Program-made: the position numbers and the translations under genes
DNA from: Tautonia sociabilis
Lineage (GTDB): Bacteria; Planctomycetota; Planctomycetia; Isosphaerales; Isosphaeraceae
Reading direction: 5' to 3'
Length of the DNA stretch: 60,570 nucleotides
Assembly: GCF_003977685.1 (NCBI RefSeq)
Contig: NZ_RYZH01000043.1
Coordinates: 1 to 60,570 of the forward strand
Notes under the pieces: model-generated
Told to the model about the DNA's origin: nothing
What the model saw: only the letters and a program-made list of their open reading frames with translations
The model's database searches: none
Shown: in pieces, positions 40,966 to 50,458 of the stretch
Position numbering within the stretch: the first letter of the stretch is position 1
How the letters are laid out: every line of letters begins with the position of its first letter

Positions 40966-42429
40966 ATGTCCGGAGCCTACACCGGCCCGCTCGAGAAGGT
41001 CGGGCCCTGCCAGTGGAAGATCCCGAAGAGCTACCGAGACGACATGCGGGTCGACGGTCTGATCTTCGCCGACGACCGGCTCATCGAGCAGATCCGCAAG
41101 GACCAGGGGCCGGAGCAGGTCGCCAATGTCGCGACCCTGCCCGGAATCCAGCGCGCCAGCCTGGCGATGCCGGACATCCACTGGGGCTACGGCTTCGCCA
41201 TCGGCGGGGTGGCCGCGACCGACCCCGACGAGGGGGGCGTGATCTCCCCCGGAGGTGTCGGGTATGACATCAACTGCGGGGTCCGCCTGCTCCGGTCGGA
41301 GCTGACCTGGGAGGAGACGAAGCCTCACCTCAAGCGGCTGGTGGACCAGCTCTACCGGGACATTCCCACCGGCGTCGGCCAGTCGGGCCACTACACCTTC
41401 CGCCCGGACGAGCTGGCCGAGCTGATGGACCAGGGCGCTCGCTTCGTGGTCGATCGCGGCTGGGGGACTCCCCGGGACCTCGAATTCACCGAGGCCGGCG
41501 GCCGGCTCGAGGGGGCCGAGCCCGACCGCGTCAGCCCCCGGGCGTTTGCCCGAGGAGCCGACCAGTGCGGCACGCTCGGCTCGGGGAACCACTTCCTGGA
41601 GGTCCAGGTGGTCGACCGCGTGCTCGACGAGCAGGCGGCCGAGGTCATGGGCCTGCGCGAGGGGATGATCACCGTCCTGATCCATTCCGGCTCCCGGGGC
41701 CTCGGCTATCAGGTCTGCGAGGACCACCTCGCGATGTTCCGAGACGCTCCTCGGACGTATGGATTCGAGCTCCCCGATCGGCAGCTGGCCTGCGCCCCGG
41801 TGCGCAGCCCCGAGGGGCAGGCGTACCTGGGAGCCATGCGGGCGGCGGCCAACTTCGCCTGGTGCAACCGGCAGTTGCTGACCCATCAGGCCCGGCTGGT
41901 CTTCCAGCGCATCTTCGGCCAGTCGGCCGAGTCGCTGGGGATGGACCTGGTCTACGACGTGGCGCACAACATCGCCAAGTTCGAGGACCACGAGGTCGGC
42001 CTCGACCGCCGCAAGACCGTCTGCGTGCACCGCAAGGGAGCGACCCGGGCCTTCCCGCCCGGACATCCGGAGATCCCGGCGCCGTACCGAGGGATCGGCC
42101 AGCCGGTGATCATCCCCGGCAGTATGGGGACGGCCAGCTGGGTGCTCGCGGGGCAGGAGGGGAGCATGCGCCAGTCCTTCGGTTCGAGCTGCCACGGCGC
42201 CGGCCGGATGATGAGCCGCACCGCCGCGGTCAAGCTGGCCGCCGGCCGTCGGATCGACAAGGAGCTGGACGCGATCGGCATCATCGCCCGGGCCCGGGGA
42301 CACAAGGGGCTCGCGGAGGAGCAGCCGGCGGCGTACAAGGACGTGGATCAGGTGGTCGAGGTCGTCGACACCGCCGGCATCTCCAAGAAGGTCGCCCGGC
42401 TGCGGCCGATCGGCGTGATCAAGGGCTAG
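40966..42429 (+). CDS. rtcB: RNA ligase RtcB
   Basis: Joins 2',3'-cyclic phosphate and 5'-OH RNA ends using GTP and manganese; it repairs or matures RNA. The 487-residue protein has MPDIHWGYGFAIGGVAATD, GVGYDINCGVRL with a metal-binding Cys, DQCGTLGSGNHFLEV and LIHSGSRGLG metal-site motifs, and the nucleotidylated His (H410) in SSCHGAGRMMSR. The ATG at 40966 follows a GAGAGGATCG ribosome site. It carries no archease partner gene nearby, so turnover would rely on an archease elsewhere or none. The tandem pentanucleotide tract is directly upstream. Confidence 0.94.
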   Translation: MSGAYTGPLEKVGPCQWKIPKSYRDDMRVDGLIFADDRLIEQIRKDQGPEQVANVATLPGIQRASLAMPDIHWGYGFAIGGVAATDPDEGGVISPGGVGYDINCGVRLLRSELTWEETKPHLKRLVDQLYRDIPTGVGQSGHYTFRPDELAELMDQGARFVVDRGWGTPRDLEFTEAGGRLEGAEPDRVSPRAFARGADQCGTLGSGNHFLEVQVVDRVLDEQAAEVMGLREGMITVLIHSGSRGLGYQVCEDHLAMFRDAPRTYGFELPDRQLACAPVRSPEGQAYLGAMRAAANFAWCNRQLLTHQARLVFQRIFGQSAESLGMDLVYDVAHNIAKFEDHEVGLDRRKTVCVHRKGATRAFPPGHPEIPAPYRGIGQPVIIPGSMGTASWVLAGQEGSMRQSFGSSCHGAGRMMSRTAAVKLAAGRRIDKELDAIGIIARARGHKGLAEEQPAAYKDVDQVVEVVDTAGISKKVARLRPIGVIKG

Positions 42430-42674
42430 GGGCGGCCGACGGCCAGCGCGACCGACGCGCGTTGCCGGCCGAGGTGCTGGCCGAGTCCGCCCGTAGGGTC
42501 AAGGCCCCCCGGCTCCCCGAGCCGGGCGGGCCGATGCCTTCGGGAACGGAGTCGGACCCGGCCCTCGCCAGGTCCGCAACCGCCCGGCGTCCGATTGGAT
42601 CGCCGCCTTGGGGTTCGGCTCGATCTCGGGCCCGTTTCCTCCTCCCGAGGTCGCATCGGCCCCGACGCCCCCCC

Positions 42675-42680
42675 TATAAT
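42675..42680 (+). promoter_or_regulatory. Consensus -10 box for recQ
   Basis: TATAAT at 42675-42680, 34 bases before the ATG. No good -35 is seen at 17 or 18 bases (TCGCAT at 42651-42656 is the nearest). The 285-base spacer after rtcB (42430-42714) has no gene. Confidence 0.45.
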
Positions 42681-42714
42681 GGGGCCGTTGGCGAACCCAG
42701 GGGGCGATCGGGCG

Positions 42715-45672
42715 ATGAGTGTGTCGGATCGGACGGCCGAGATCGACCCGGAACGGACCCTCCGAGAGCGGTTCGGCCTGGAACGGTTCCGCCCCGGCCA
42801 GCGGGAGGTCATCGACGCGGTCCTTGGCGGCCGGGATGTCCTCTGCGTGATGCCCACCGGCGGGGGCAAGAGCCTCTGCTACCAGCTTCCCGCCCTGGTG
42901 ATGGAGGGCTTGACGCTGGTCGTCAGCCCGCTGATCGCCCTGATGAAGGACCAGGTCGACGCGCTGCGGGCCCGAGGGATGCGGGCGACCCTGATCAACT
43001 CGACGCTCGATCCCGACGAGCAGCGCGCCCGGCTGATGGAGGCCGAGGCCGGGCGGTATGATCTGCTGTACGTCGCCCCGGAGCGATTCCGGAGCCATCG
43101 GTTCGTCGAGACGATGGCCCGCCTCCGCCCGGCTCTGTTCGCCGTGGACGAGGCACACTGCATCAGCGAATGGGGCCACGATTTCCGCCCCGACTACGCC
43201 CGGCTCGGCCTGGCCCGCCGCAAGCTGGGAATGCCGCCCTGCATCGCGCTGACGGCGACGGCCACGGATCTCGTCCGGCGCGACATCGCCGAGCAACTCG
43301 ACCTCCGCGAGCCGGCCCAGTTCATCACCGGCTTCGACCGGCCGAACCTGGCGTATGCGGTCGTCGAGGCCCGCCGGGACGCGGACAAATGTGAGGAGCT
43401 GGCGCGATTGCTCCGGCGCACGTCGGGGTCGGTGGTCGTCTACGCCTCCAGCCGGAAGCGGTGCGAGTCGGTGGCGGCGTTCATTGGCGAGGATCTGAGG
43501 AGGTCGGTCGTCTGCTACCACGCCGGGCTCGATCGGGAGCATCGGCACGCGGCGCAGGAAGCGTTCATGAACGGCGACGTCGACGTGATCGTCGCCACGA
43601 ACGCTTTCGGCATGGGGGTGGACAAGCCTGACATCCGGGCCGTCGTCCACTTCAACATCCCCGGTACCCTGGAGGCCTATTACCAGGAAGCCGGCCGAGC
43701 CGGCCGAGATGGCTTGCCTGCCGACTGCCTGCTGCTGTACGCGCCAGGGGACCGAAAGCTCCAGCAACTGTTCATCGAGAGCGAGTATCCTCCCCGAGAG
43801 GTCGTCTTCCAGGTTTATGAGTACCTCCGGCACGTCGACGCCGACCCGATCGAGCTGACGCAGGCCGAGATCAGGGAGGCGCTGGGCCTGGAGTTGAGCG
43901 AGTCGGCCGTCGGCTCGGCGCTGAAGATCCTCGAAGGGGCCGGGGCGCTGGAGCGGTTCAGCCCGAGGGAGAACATGGCGATCGTCCGGGTCGACCGGGA
44001 GCCGGACGAGCCTCCGCTGGCCGATCGCGTGGGGGCGCAGGCCCCTGTGCAAAAGTTGGTGATGATCGGGCTGGAAGGGCTCTGCGACCGCCGGCTCGGC
44101 GAGCCGGTCTACTTCCACCCGGACGAGTTCGCCTCGGCCCTGGGAATCGACCGCACCGCCTTGAACCGGGCGCTGAAGCTGCTGACCGCCGAGCTGCCGG
44201 TGACGTACGTCCCGCCGTTCCGGGGGAACGCGGTCCGGATCCTCGACCGATCGAGGCGGGCCAAGCACCTGGAGATCGACTTCTCCGCCCTGGAGAAGCG
44301 GAAGCGGTCCGAGTACGAGAAGCTCGACCGGATGATCGGCTACGCCGAGGCCCGGCGCTGCCGTCGGGCGGTGATCCTCGGCTACTTCGGCGATCCGCAC
44401 CCAAGCAACTGCGGCCGATGCGACTGCTGCGCCGGGGGGGGCGACGGGGGCGACGGCGAGCCCTGCGTGGTCGACACGCCGGCGGCCCGGGAGGTTGTGC
44501 TCAAGGTGCTCTCCGGAGTGGCCAGGGCCAAGGGGAGGTTCGGCAAGACGATCGTGGCCCAGATGCTCGCAGGATCGGGCTCGGAGAAGATGAACCGCTT
44601 CGGGCTGACCCGGTTGAGCACCTTCGGCATCCTCGGCGACTTCACGCAGCAGGAGCTGGCGCAGTTGATCGATGCGCTGACCCAGGCCGGGCTCATCGAA
44701 TCGGAGGAGGTGGATCGGTTCAAGACGGTCGTTACCCTGGCCGAGCCGGGCTGGGCGTACCTGAAGGAGCTTGGCGAGGGGGGGCCGCCGATCGTGCTCT
44801 TCGGCCTGCCGGGGCCGTTGGCGTTCAAGCTCCGGACCGGCGGCCTGCGCCGGGTGGAGCCGAGCAGCCGTCCTGGGGAGTCCGCTCCGATTCCTGGTCC
44901 GAACGGTGCCGACGACGAGCAGGGAGAGGACTCCGGCGTCTCCTGGCCGGCCGAGGATCCGGCCGGGATCACCCCGCCATCACGATCGGCCGACGACGAG
45001 GCGCTGATCCAGAAGCTCCGGGCGCTGCGGTCGGCCTGGGCTCGCGAGGCGGGGCTCTCTCCTGGCTACGTGCTGGCGAATGAGACACTGGAACAGCTCG
45101 TGAGGCACCGGCCGAGGACTCCCCAGGAGATCGCCGCGATCAAGGGGATTGGCCCGGCCAAGCTGGAGCGGTACGGCTCGGCGCTGCTGGAGGCGATCAC
45201 CGGGACTTCAGGAGGCCCGACTCCGCCGGCCAACGGCGATCCGGCCCGGCCGACCTCGGATGACGGGACGTTCCCGACCGCCGAGCCGGCCCCGATCGAG
45301 AGGCACGCTCCCCAGGCCCCTTCGGGGGGGACGGACCCGGTCGGGACGTCGGGCGTCGCTCAGGAGGAATGGACCGGACGGCTGCTCGACCGCGGCTTCA
45401 GCGCCGAGGAGGCCTCGGCGATTCGAGGGCTGGAACTCGACACGATCATCGGGCACGCGACCCAGCTCGCCCGTCGGGGGAGGGCGGTCCCCCTCGACGC
45501 CTTCCTTCCCTCCGAGGTCGTCCGTCGCTGGGAGGGCTGGCTTGCCGATCGGAAGCCCGACCTCCCTCCGGACGCCGGCCATCGAGCGGGCCTCTGGGAC
45601 TTGTTCCTGGCCTGCCGAGGCCAGATCCTTCCTGACTCCGAACCCGACTCCGACCCGAACCCGGCCCCCTGA
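42715..45672 (+). CDS. recQ: ATP-dependent DNA helicase RecQ with HRDC and C-terminal HTH
   Basis: A 3'-5' helicase for recombinational repair. The 985-residue protein has the Walker A motif MPTGGGKSLCYQLPA, Walker B VDEAHC, SPLIALMKDQVD, the ATNAFGMGVDKPD and YYQEAGRAGRDGLP motifs, the zinc-binding Cys cluster RRAVILGYF ... CGRCDCC, a winged-helix (RQC) region, and an HRDC domain near residues 760-830 (LIQKLRALRSAWAREAG, PRTPQEIAAIKGIGPAKLERYG). After a Pro/Gly-rich linker a final domain (EEWTGRLLDRGFSAEEASAI, GLELDTIIGHATQLARRGRA, VPLDAFLP) looks like the HTH_40-type helix-turn-helix found in other long RecQ proteins. It is about 370 residues longer than E. coli RecQ. Confidence 0.93.
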   Translation: MSVSDRTAEIDPERTLRERFGLERFRPGQREVIDAVLGGRDVLCVMPTGGGKSLCYQLPALVMEGLTLVVSPLIALMKDQVDALRARGMRATLINSTLDPDEQRARLMEAEAGRYDLLYVAPERFRSHRFVETMARLRPALFAVDEAHCISEWGHDFRPDYARLGLARRKLGMPPCIALTATATDLVRRDIAEQLDLREPAQFITGFDRPNLAYAVVEARRDADKCEELARLLRRTSGSVVVYASSRKRCESVAAFIGEDLRRSVVCYHAGLDREHRHAAQEAFMNGDVDVIVATNAFGMGVDKPDIRAVVHFNIPGTLEAYYQEAGRAGRDGLPADCLLLYAPGDRKLQQLFIESEYPPREVVFQVYEYLRHVDADPIELTQAEIREALGLELSESAVGSALKILEGAGALERFSPRENMAIVRVDREPDEPPLADRVGAQAPVQKLVMIGLEGLCDRRLGEPVYFHPDEFASALGIDRTALNRALKLLTAELPVTYVPPFRGNAVRILDRSRRAKHLEIDFSALEKRKRSEYEKLDRMIGYAEARRCRRAVILGYFGDPHPSNCGRCDCCAGGGDGGDGEPCVVDTPAAREVVLKVLSGVARAKGRFGKTIVAQMLAGSGSEKMNRFGLTRLSTFGILGDFTQQELAQLIDALTQAGLIESEEVDRFKTVVTLAEPGWAYLKELGEGGPPIVLFGLPGPLAFKLRTGGLRRVEPSSRPGESAPIPGPNGADDEQGEDSGVSWPAEDPAGITPPSRSADDEALIQKLRALRSAWAREAGLSPGYVLANETLEQLVRHRPRTPQEIAAIKGIGPAKLERYGSALLEAITGTSGGPTPPANGDPARPTSDDGTFPTAEPAPIERHAPQAPSGGTDPVGTSGVAQEEWTGRLLDRGFSAEEASAIRGLELDTIIGHATQLARRGRAVPLDAFLPSEVVRRWEGWLADRKPDLPPDAGHRAGLWDLFLACRGQILPDSEPDSDPNPAP

Positions 45673-45864
45673 TCCGGGGACCGGGGGCTCACTCCGCGAC
45701 GGGTCGGCCGAACCGATTCCGAGGTCCTGCCGCAGCGATGCCCGATCGCGAGCCCGAACCCTTCCGGATGCGGATCGTCGACCTCATCCTGCTGACCTTC
45801 GGCCTGGCCCTGCTTCGACCCCGACCTCCCCGGCCCAGCGATGCGACATCGAGGAGCGTCGGGA

Positions 45865-47727
45865 TCAGTTGTCGGGCGACTCGTGCAGGGCCTCGATTGG
45901 CAGGCGGTCGACCTGGTTGGGAAGGTCGCCGGTGTCCTCGTTCTGCCAGTAAAGGACCCCTCCCTTGGCGAAGAAGCCGTTCTCTTCGCCGAAGCGGCGG
46001 ACGACGGGGCGGAAGGCGTCGGGGGCGTCGGCTCGGCCGGCTCGGAGGGGACGCGACCAGCCGGAATCGAGGCCGGTGAAGACAAAGGCGCCGAAGCGTT
46101 CGTCGTCGGAGAAGAACAGGTCGTTGACAAGGCCGTCGCCGTCGAGATCGAGGAAGCGGAGGCCGGAGTCGAGCCCCTGGAAGCCGCTGGTCCAGGCTCC
46201 GGCGGGGAGGAGGAAGGGGAGCTTCTCCCAGGAGCTGTCGGACGGGGCCCAACGGTAGGCGCCACTCGTGTCAGTCAGGCCGCGGTCGCGGTTGGTGAGG
46301 ATGGCCTCGCAGATGCCGTCGCCGTCGAGGTCTCGGAAGCGGAGGCCGTCGACGTCGACCGGCAGGCCGCGGAGTCGGGCGTCCTGGAGGACCCAGCGGT
46401 TCCCGTCGAAGATCCAGCAGTGCTTGACCGGCCCCTCGCCGCCGATCATCGCCGGAGAGCCGTCGGGGTCGAGAACCGCGAAGCGGACGGCGGTCGGGTG
46501 CTCGGCCCCCTCGTGCATGATGAGGCTGGTGGGCATCGGCCTCAGCTCCCAGCGCCGGCCGGCGGGCTTCCAGATGCGGGTGACTCGGGGGCCGCCGTCG
46601 CCGAGCAAGACATCCAGGTAGCCGTCGTTGTCGAGGTCGATCAGGCGAACGCCGTTGTCCCGGCCGAAGCGGTCGCGCACGGGCTGGCCGCCGAGCAGGT
46701 TGGCGTCGAGCCGCTCCTGGGCCTCTCGGAAATTCAGGAAGCGGACTCGGTTGCCGTAGGTTTTCGAGGCGTAGTCGATGAACTCGACCACTTGCTCGGG
46801 CTCGATCCACCCGTGGGGGTGGAAGACCATGGTGAAGACGCCCTGCTTGATCACGGTCGCATCGAGCGCCCGTTTCCAGTCCTCGATCGTCTTCGGGTTG
46901 TTCTCGCCGTGATGGTTCTGGGCTTCCCAGTCGCTGGGGACCATGCAGGGGAATTCCCAGCAGAGCCGGTTGATGAGGTACGGGTACGGGTAGTCCTCGA
47001 CCCAGTTGACGAACCCCTCGCTCGGCAGATACTTGCGGAACCTCGGGGTGCCGTCCGGATCGACGACCAGGCCTCGGGGGAGGTCCGGGTCGTCGGGGGT
47101 GAGCACGACACAGACGGAGGAGTCGATGGTGAGGAAGTGCTGCTCGCCGCTCCGCTCCTCGAAGATCTCGCGGTAGAAGCGGGGGCTGGGGGAATTCATC
47201 GAGTCGCAGCAGGGCATCCGGAAGGCGACCGGGGTGTTGCCGGGAATCCTCCGCAAGAGGTCGACGCCGTCGTGGTAGGTCCGGGCCGCCTTCTCGAAGT
47301 CTCCCCCGGCCAGCAGGGGGCAGGGGTGGTCAAGGGTGTGCACCTCCATCGAGATCCCCTCGGCCAGCCAGTCGGCGACCTGGGGGCTCTCGGGGTCGAC
47401 CCGGTTGGTCATGATGCTCACCGGCGCCCTTCCCTCGATCTTCTTCAGGTGGTCGAGGATCGGGCGGAGATACCCTTCATACTTCGGGGTGTTGTCCCTC
47501 AGGTCGTCGATGGCCAGGATCACGACGGCGTCCACGCCCTCCTCGCCAATCCACTGCGGGGTGGTCAGCTTGGGGAAGGAGCGCCCGACGTCGTAAGGGG
47601 ACATCCCGTCGAGGTACGTCAGCCGGTTTCCTTTCGCCGCCGTCGAGGCCGCCCCGGCGGGAGTCGGGGCGGGGGCCTCCTGCGGCGGGGACAGGCAAAG
47701 GGCGGTGAGGAGAGCGGCGGCGAGCAT
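45865..47727 (-). CDS. Polysaccharide-deacetylase / FG-GAP (VCBS) repeat protein
   Basis: A 620-residue exported protein with a signal peptide (MLAAALLTALCLS). The first half has NodB-like deacetylase features (GVDAVVILAIDDLRDNTPKY, AEGISMEVHTLDHPCPLL, RMPCCDSMNSPSPRFYREIF, VFHPHGWIEP), with Asp, His and other residues that could hold a metal. The second half, from about 370, has at least three FG-GAP/VCBS beta-propeller repeats, recognised by calcium-loop-like motifs DLDNDGYLDVLLGDG, DLDGDGICEAIL and DLDGDGLVNDLFF. Such proteins occur on the surface or outside in planctomycetes. The deacetylase substrate is not known. It faces recQ tail to tail, with 192 bases between. Confidence 0.83.
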   Translation of the reverse strand: MLAAALLTALCLSPPQEAPAPTPAGAASTAAKGNRLTYLDGMSPYDVGRSFPKLTTPQWIGEEGVDAVVILAIDDLRDNTPKYEGYLRPILDHLKKIEGRAPVSIMTNRVDPESPQVADWLAEGISMEVHTLDHPCPLLAGGDFEKAARTYHDGVDLLRRIPGNTPVAFRMPCCDSMNSPSPRFYREIFEERSGEQHFLTIDSSVCVVLTPDDPDLPRGLVVDPDGTPRFRKYLPSEGFVNWVEDYPYPYLINRLCWEFPCMVPSDWEAQNHHGENNPKTIEDWKRALDATVIKQGVFTMVFHPHGWIEPEQVVEFIDYASKTYGNRVRFLNFREAQERLDANLLGGQPVRDRFGRDNGVRLIDLDNDGYLDVLLGDGGPRVTRIWKPAGRRWELRPMPTSLIMHEGAEHPTAVRFAVLDPDGSPAMIGGEGPVKHCWIFDGNRWVLQDARLRGLPVDVDGLRFRDLDGDGICEAILTNRDRGLTDTSGAYRWAPSDSSWEKLPFLLPAGAWTSGFQGLDSGLRFLDLDGDGLVNDLFFSDDERFGAFVFTGLDSGWSRPLRAGRADAPDAFRPVVRRFGEENGFFAKGGVLYWQNEDTGDLPNQVDRLPIEALHESPDN

Positions 47728-48119
47728 CGGCGAGTCCTCTGCGGGCGGAGGGCGATCCAGGGAGATCGGGGGCAGGCGACCGTGGTGGCGAAACCGGTGT
47801 CTTGCGTGCTATCTTATCCCATCGAGGACCATCGACCCAGGTTCCTCCCTCCCCTCGATCCGCCTCGGGCGGGGTCGATTCCGCTCAAGGAGCCCCCGAA
47901 TTCCGGGGCCGATTGAGCCGTCCGGCCCAGGCACACCGCCGGGAGCCCGCTCGCCCCCGGTCGACGCTCCGGATCGGCTTTGCTCGCTCCCCAGATGCCG
48001 AGATTCCGACTCGGATTCGCTCCGATCGTTCGCTCCGAGGCGATTCCCAGAGCCGACCGGCCAGCCCCCCGTCTCCAGGACCTGCGGCCTCGGTCGACTC
48101 GACACGAGGAGGGCCGTCC
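47728..48119. other. 392-base divergent region
   Basis: Between the deacetylase-like gene (leftward) and the ABC ATPase (rightward). An AT-rich TGCTATCTTATCCC segment at 47807-47820 could hold -10 boxes for either gene (TATCTT on the plus strand, TAAGAT on the minus strand), but no good -35 accompanies them. A ribosome site AGGAGG (48106-48111) precedes the TTG start at 48120. Confidence 0.4.
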
Positions 48120-49268
48120 TTGAACGCTTCCCCCCCGGCCGGAGCAGGAGTCTCGGCGCTGGAGCTCATCGAGGTGAGCCGGCGCTACCCCGAAGGAGGA
48201 GGGGTCGAGGCGATCGATCTGGAGGTTCCCCGGGGAGAGCGGCTGGCGGTCGTCGGCCCTTCGGGATCGGGGAAGACGACGCTGTTGCGGCTCATCGCGG
48301 GGCTGGAGCGGCCGGATGGCGGAGCGATCCGCATCGATGGCACGCCGGCGAACGAACGGCCTCCCCGCCGTCGCGGGCTGGCGATGGTCTTCCAGGAGCA
48401 ACCGCCGTACCCTCACCTGGACGTGGCCGGCAACCTCGCCTTCGGCCTGAAGGCGAGAGGACGGGCCCGCGAAGAAATCCAAGGGCGCGTGCGGGAGGTC
48501 GCCGACCGGCTGGGGATCGGGGGGATGCTTTCCCGGAGGCCGGCGCAACTCTCGGGGGGGGAGCGGCGCCGGGTCGTGCTCGGCCGGGCGCTGGCGACCG
48601 GGGCGGGAATCGTGCTGCTGGATGAGCCGTTCTCGGCCCTCGACCCGCCGCTGAGGTCCGCCCTCCGCGCCGATCTGATCGCCTGGCAAGAGCGCCAGGG
48701 CGGGACGATCGTCCTCGTCTCGCACGACCAGGCCGAGGCAATGGCCTTCGGGCACCGTCTGGCGGTCATCCGGGGGGGGCACCTGCTCCAGATCGGTGCT
48801 CCGGCGGAGGTCTACGCCCGGCCGTCCCACCGGTTTGTGGCCGAGTTCGTCGGCGACCCCGGCGCGTCGGTGATCCGGTGCCGGATCCGAGTCGACCCGG
48901 ACGCCGGCCGGATCGACGGCCTCTTGCCCGGCGCCTCCTGGACGGTCCCCCGGGGGACTCCCTGGATGGAGGCCCTGGCCGGGCGTCCCCGGCGGGAGGT
49001 CGACCTCGCGCTTCGCCCCGAGCACGTCGAACCGATCACGACCGAGGCCTCGGCCGACTCGCCGTCGCTGGTGGGGAGGGTCGAAGGGGTCGAGCCCCGG
49101 GGGTTCCTCCGGCTCGTCTCGGCCCGGGTCGGTGAGCACCGGCTCCGGTTCTGGTCGCGGCCCGCCGACGGGCCCGAGCCAGGGGACCGCGTCCCGCTCC
49201 GGCTCCGGCTGCGTGACGCCTCCTGGTTCGACCCCGATACCGGAGAGGAGATCCGGACGGGGGGGTGA
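48120..49268 (+). CDS. ABC transporter ATP-binding protein (UgpC/MalK-like)
   Basis: A 382-residue ATPase with Walker A GPSGSGKTT, Q-loop region MVFQEQPPYPHLDVAGNLAF, the signature LSGGERRRVVLGRALA, Walker B GIVLLDEP and the H-loop SHDQAEAMAF. After about residue 240 a TOBE-type regulatory domain follows (GAPAEVYARPSHRFVAEFVG, LRPEHVEPI, VEGVEPRGFLRLV). This resembles the sugar-phosphate/maltose type of importers. TTG at 48120 is chosen as start because it is eight bases after an excellent AGGAGG site and the frame has no better ATG nearby. No permease or binding-protein gene is adjacent, so it may power transporters encoded elsewhere. Confidence 0.9.
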   Translation: MNASPPAGAGVSALELIEVSRRYPEGGGVEAIDLEVPRGERLAVVGPSGSGKTTLLRLIAGLERPDGGAIRIDGTPANERPPRRRGLAMVFQEQPPYPHLDVAGNLAFGLKARGRAREEIQGRVREVADRLGIGGMLSRRPAQLSGGERRRVVLGRALATGAGIVLLDEPFSALDPPLRSALRADLIAWQERQGGTIVLVSHDQAEAMAFGHRLAVIRGGHLLQIGAPAEVYARPSHRFVAEFVGDPGASVIRCRIRVDPDAGRIDGLLPGASWTVPRGTPWMEALAGRPRREVDLALRPEHVEPITTEASADSPSLVGRVEGVEPRGFLRLVSARVGEHRLRFWSRPADGPEPGDRVPLRLRLRDASWFDPDTGEEIRTGG

Positions 49269-49290
49269 GCCAACCAGGGTCGAGGGGAGA

Positions 49291-49884
49291 TCAGGGCAGG
49301 AGGGAGCTCGTGCCGTTGGCCTCGCCGAACCCCCGGAGCATCACGGAGTCGGGGACGGCCTGTCGGGAGAAGTAGGGGATGGTCGCGGGATCGGCGTCGG
49401 CATTGGCGTCGGTGGCCAACCCGGTGAGGTCCTGCATCGGGGAGGCCTCGGCGGGCAGGGTGCCGAGGTGGGCCGCCAGGCGATTGAGGACGGTCCTGGC
49501 CGCGTCCTCGTCGCCGAAGAGGCCGACCCGGACGCGAGCCTCGGTGGCGGGGCCGCGGTCGAGCAGGGTCAGGTCGACCCGTCGGCCGTCGGCCGTGCGG
49601 CCGTGGACCCGGGTCGCCTCGGCGTCGGCCTCGACCAGGCCGACACGACGGATCTGGAGGTCGTCCATCGCCTCGCCGAGAGCGGCCTCGACCTCGGTCC
49701 GAGGCCGGGCGAAGCCTTGCGAGGCCATGCCCGAGGTGTAGGAGTAGGTCGGGACGACCAGCGATGGTCCTCCCTGGCCGATCGGCCCCGTGGTCTGGCA
49801 GCCGGAGAGGCCAAGAATCAGGAGCGCCGGCCCTCCGATCCCCCGGGCGATCCGCCCGGCCGCCACCTTCGCCCTCACCGTCAT
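49291..49884 (-). CDS. DUF3568-like lipoprotein
   Basis: A 197-residue lipoprotein: the signal ends LILGLSGCQTTG, so Cys29 would be lipidated. The mature part (about 60-150) fits the DUF3568 type: VVPTYSYTSGMASQGF, VEAALGEAMDDLQIRRVGLV, ATRVHGRTADGRRVDLTLLD and ARVRVGLFGDEDAARTVLNR. Function is unknown; it is probably outer-membrane-attached. It converges with the ABC ATPase gene, stop to stop 22 bases apart. Confidence 0.78.
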   Translation of the reverse strand: MTVRAKVAAGRIARGIGGPALLILGLSGCQTTGPIGQGGPSLVVPTYSYTSGMASQGFARPRTEVEAALGEAMDDLQIRRVGLVEADAEATRVHGRTADGRRVDLTLLDRGPATEARVRVGLFGDEDAARTVLNRLAAHLGTLPAEASPMQDLTGLATDANADADPATIPYFSRQAVPDSVMLRGFGEANGTSSLLP

Positions 49885-50026
49885 GCCGCGCCTCCGTGGC
49901 GAACCGGGCCGATCGAGGGGCGTCCGGCCTCCTCGGGAATCAGCCGCAGGGTAGACGACCGGGCCCGGGCGGTCAATGCCGCTCGGGATCGTCGGGGGAG
50001 GGGCCGGTTGGGGAGGGAGAATGGCG

Positions 50027-50055
50027 TTGACACACGCGTACGCACGTTCTATCTT
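50027..50055 (+). promoter_or_regulatory. Strong sigma-70-like promoter before the gene at 50138
   Basis: TTGACA (50027-50032), 17-base spacer, TATCTT (50050-50055). A perfect -35 with a good -10, about 82 bases before the ATG. It is the best promoter match in the window and could drive the small gene and ahcY together. Confidence 0.65.
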
Positions 50056-50137
50056 CGGATCGAAGGCTGCGGCCGAGGCGGGGACGACCGGCCGGATCGG
50101 CGTTTCTCGCCCTGGATTGCCCGAGGAGCGACAGCCG

Positions 50138-50458
50138 ATGGACCGCGATTGTCGGGGCCGGCTCCGGCGGCCCGAGCAGGCCCGGGGGCTCCAGCCGATG
50201 CACCCGCTCTTGCCGGATCGCTGGGAGAGCCGGGCGCTGCGGGTGGCGATGTCGGAGGACGACTGGGCCCGGCTGGAGGCGCTGGTTCGCCGGGTCGCCG
50301 ACGGTGAGGAGACCCGGGCCCGAGCCCTCGGCGCCGCGCTGTCTTACCTCTTGCGTCACGAGGCCGCCGTTGCCCCGCAGCCGGGCCCGCTCGATTGGCT
50401 CGACTGGGAGCGTCGCAAGGCGTACCGGGCCCTCCGCCTGCTCCAGCCGGGGGCCTGA
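50138..50458 (+). CDS. Small conserved-looking hypothetical protein upstream of ahcY
   Basis: A 106-residue protein with an Arg-rich lead, SRALRVAMSEDDWARLEALV and a helical region (RVADGEETRARALGAALSYL) ending LDWERRKAYRALRLLQPGA. It is charged, likely helical and cytoplasmic. I do not recognise a family. ATG at 50138 is preceded by GAGGAGCGACAGCCG, a good ribosome site. A strong promoter is located upstream and ahcY begins 136 bases downstream on the same strand, so a common transcript is plausible. Confidence 0.7.
   Translation: MDRDCRGRLRRPEQARGLQPMHPLLPDRWESRALRVAMSEDDWARLEALVRRVADGEETRARALGAALSYLLRHEAAVAPQPGPLDWLDWERRKAYRALRLLQPGA

Noticed and set aside
45738..46079. Small plus-strand frame with a membrane-like start (MRIVDLILLTFGLALLRP)
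   Set aside because: The hydrophobic start is suggestive, but the frame soon turns Arg/Gly-rich and overlaps the well-supported deacetylase-like gene. It could be a remnant, yet the evidence is too thin.
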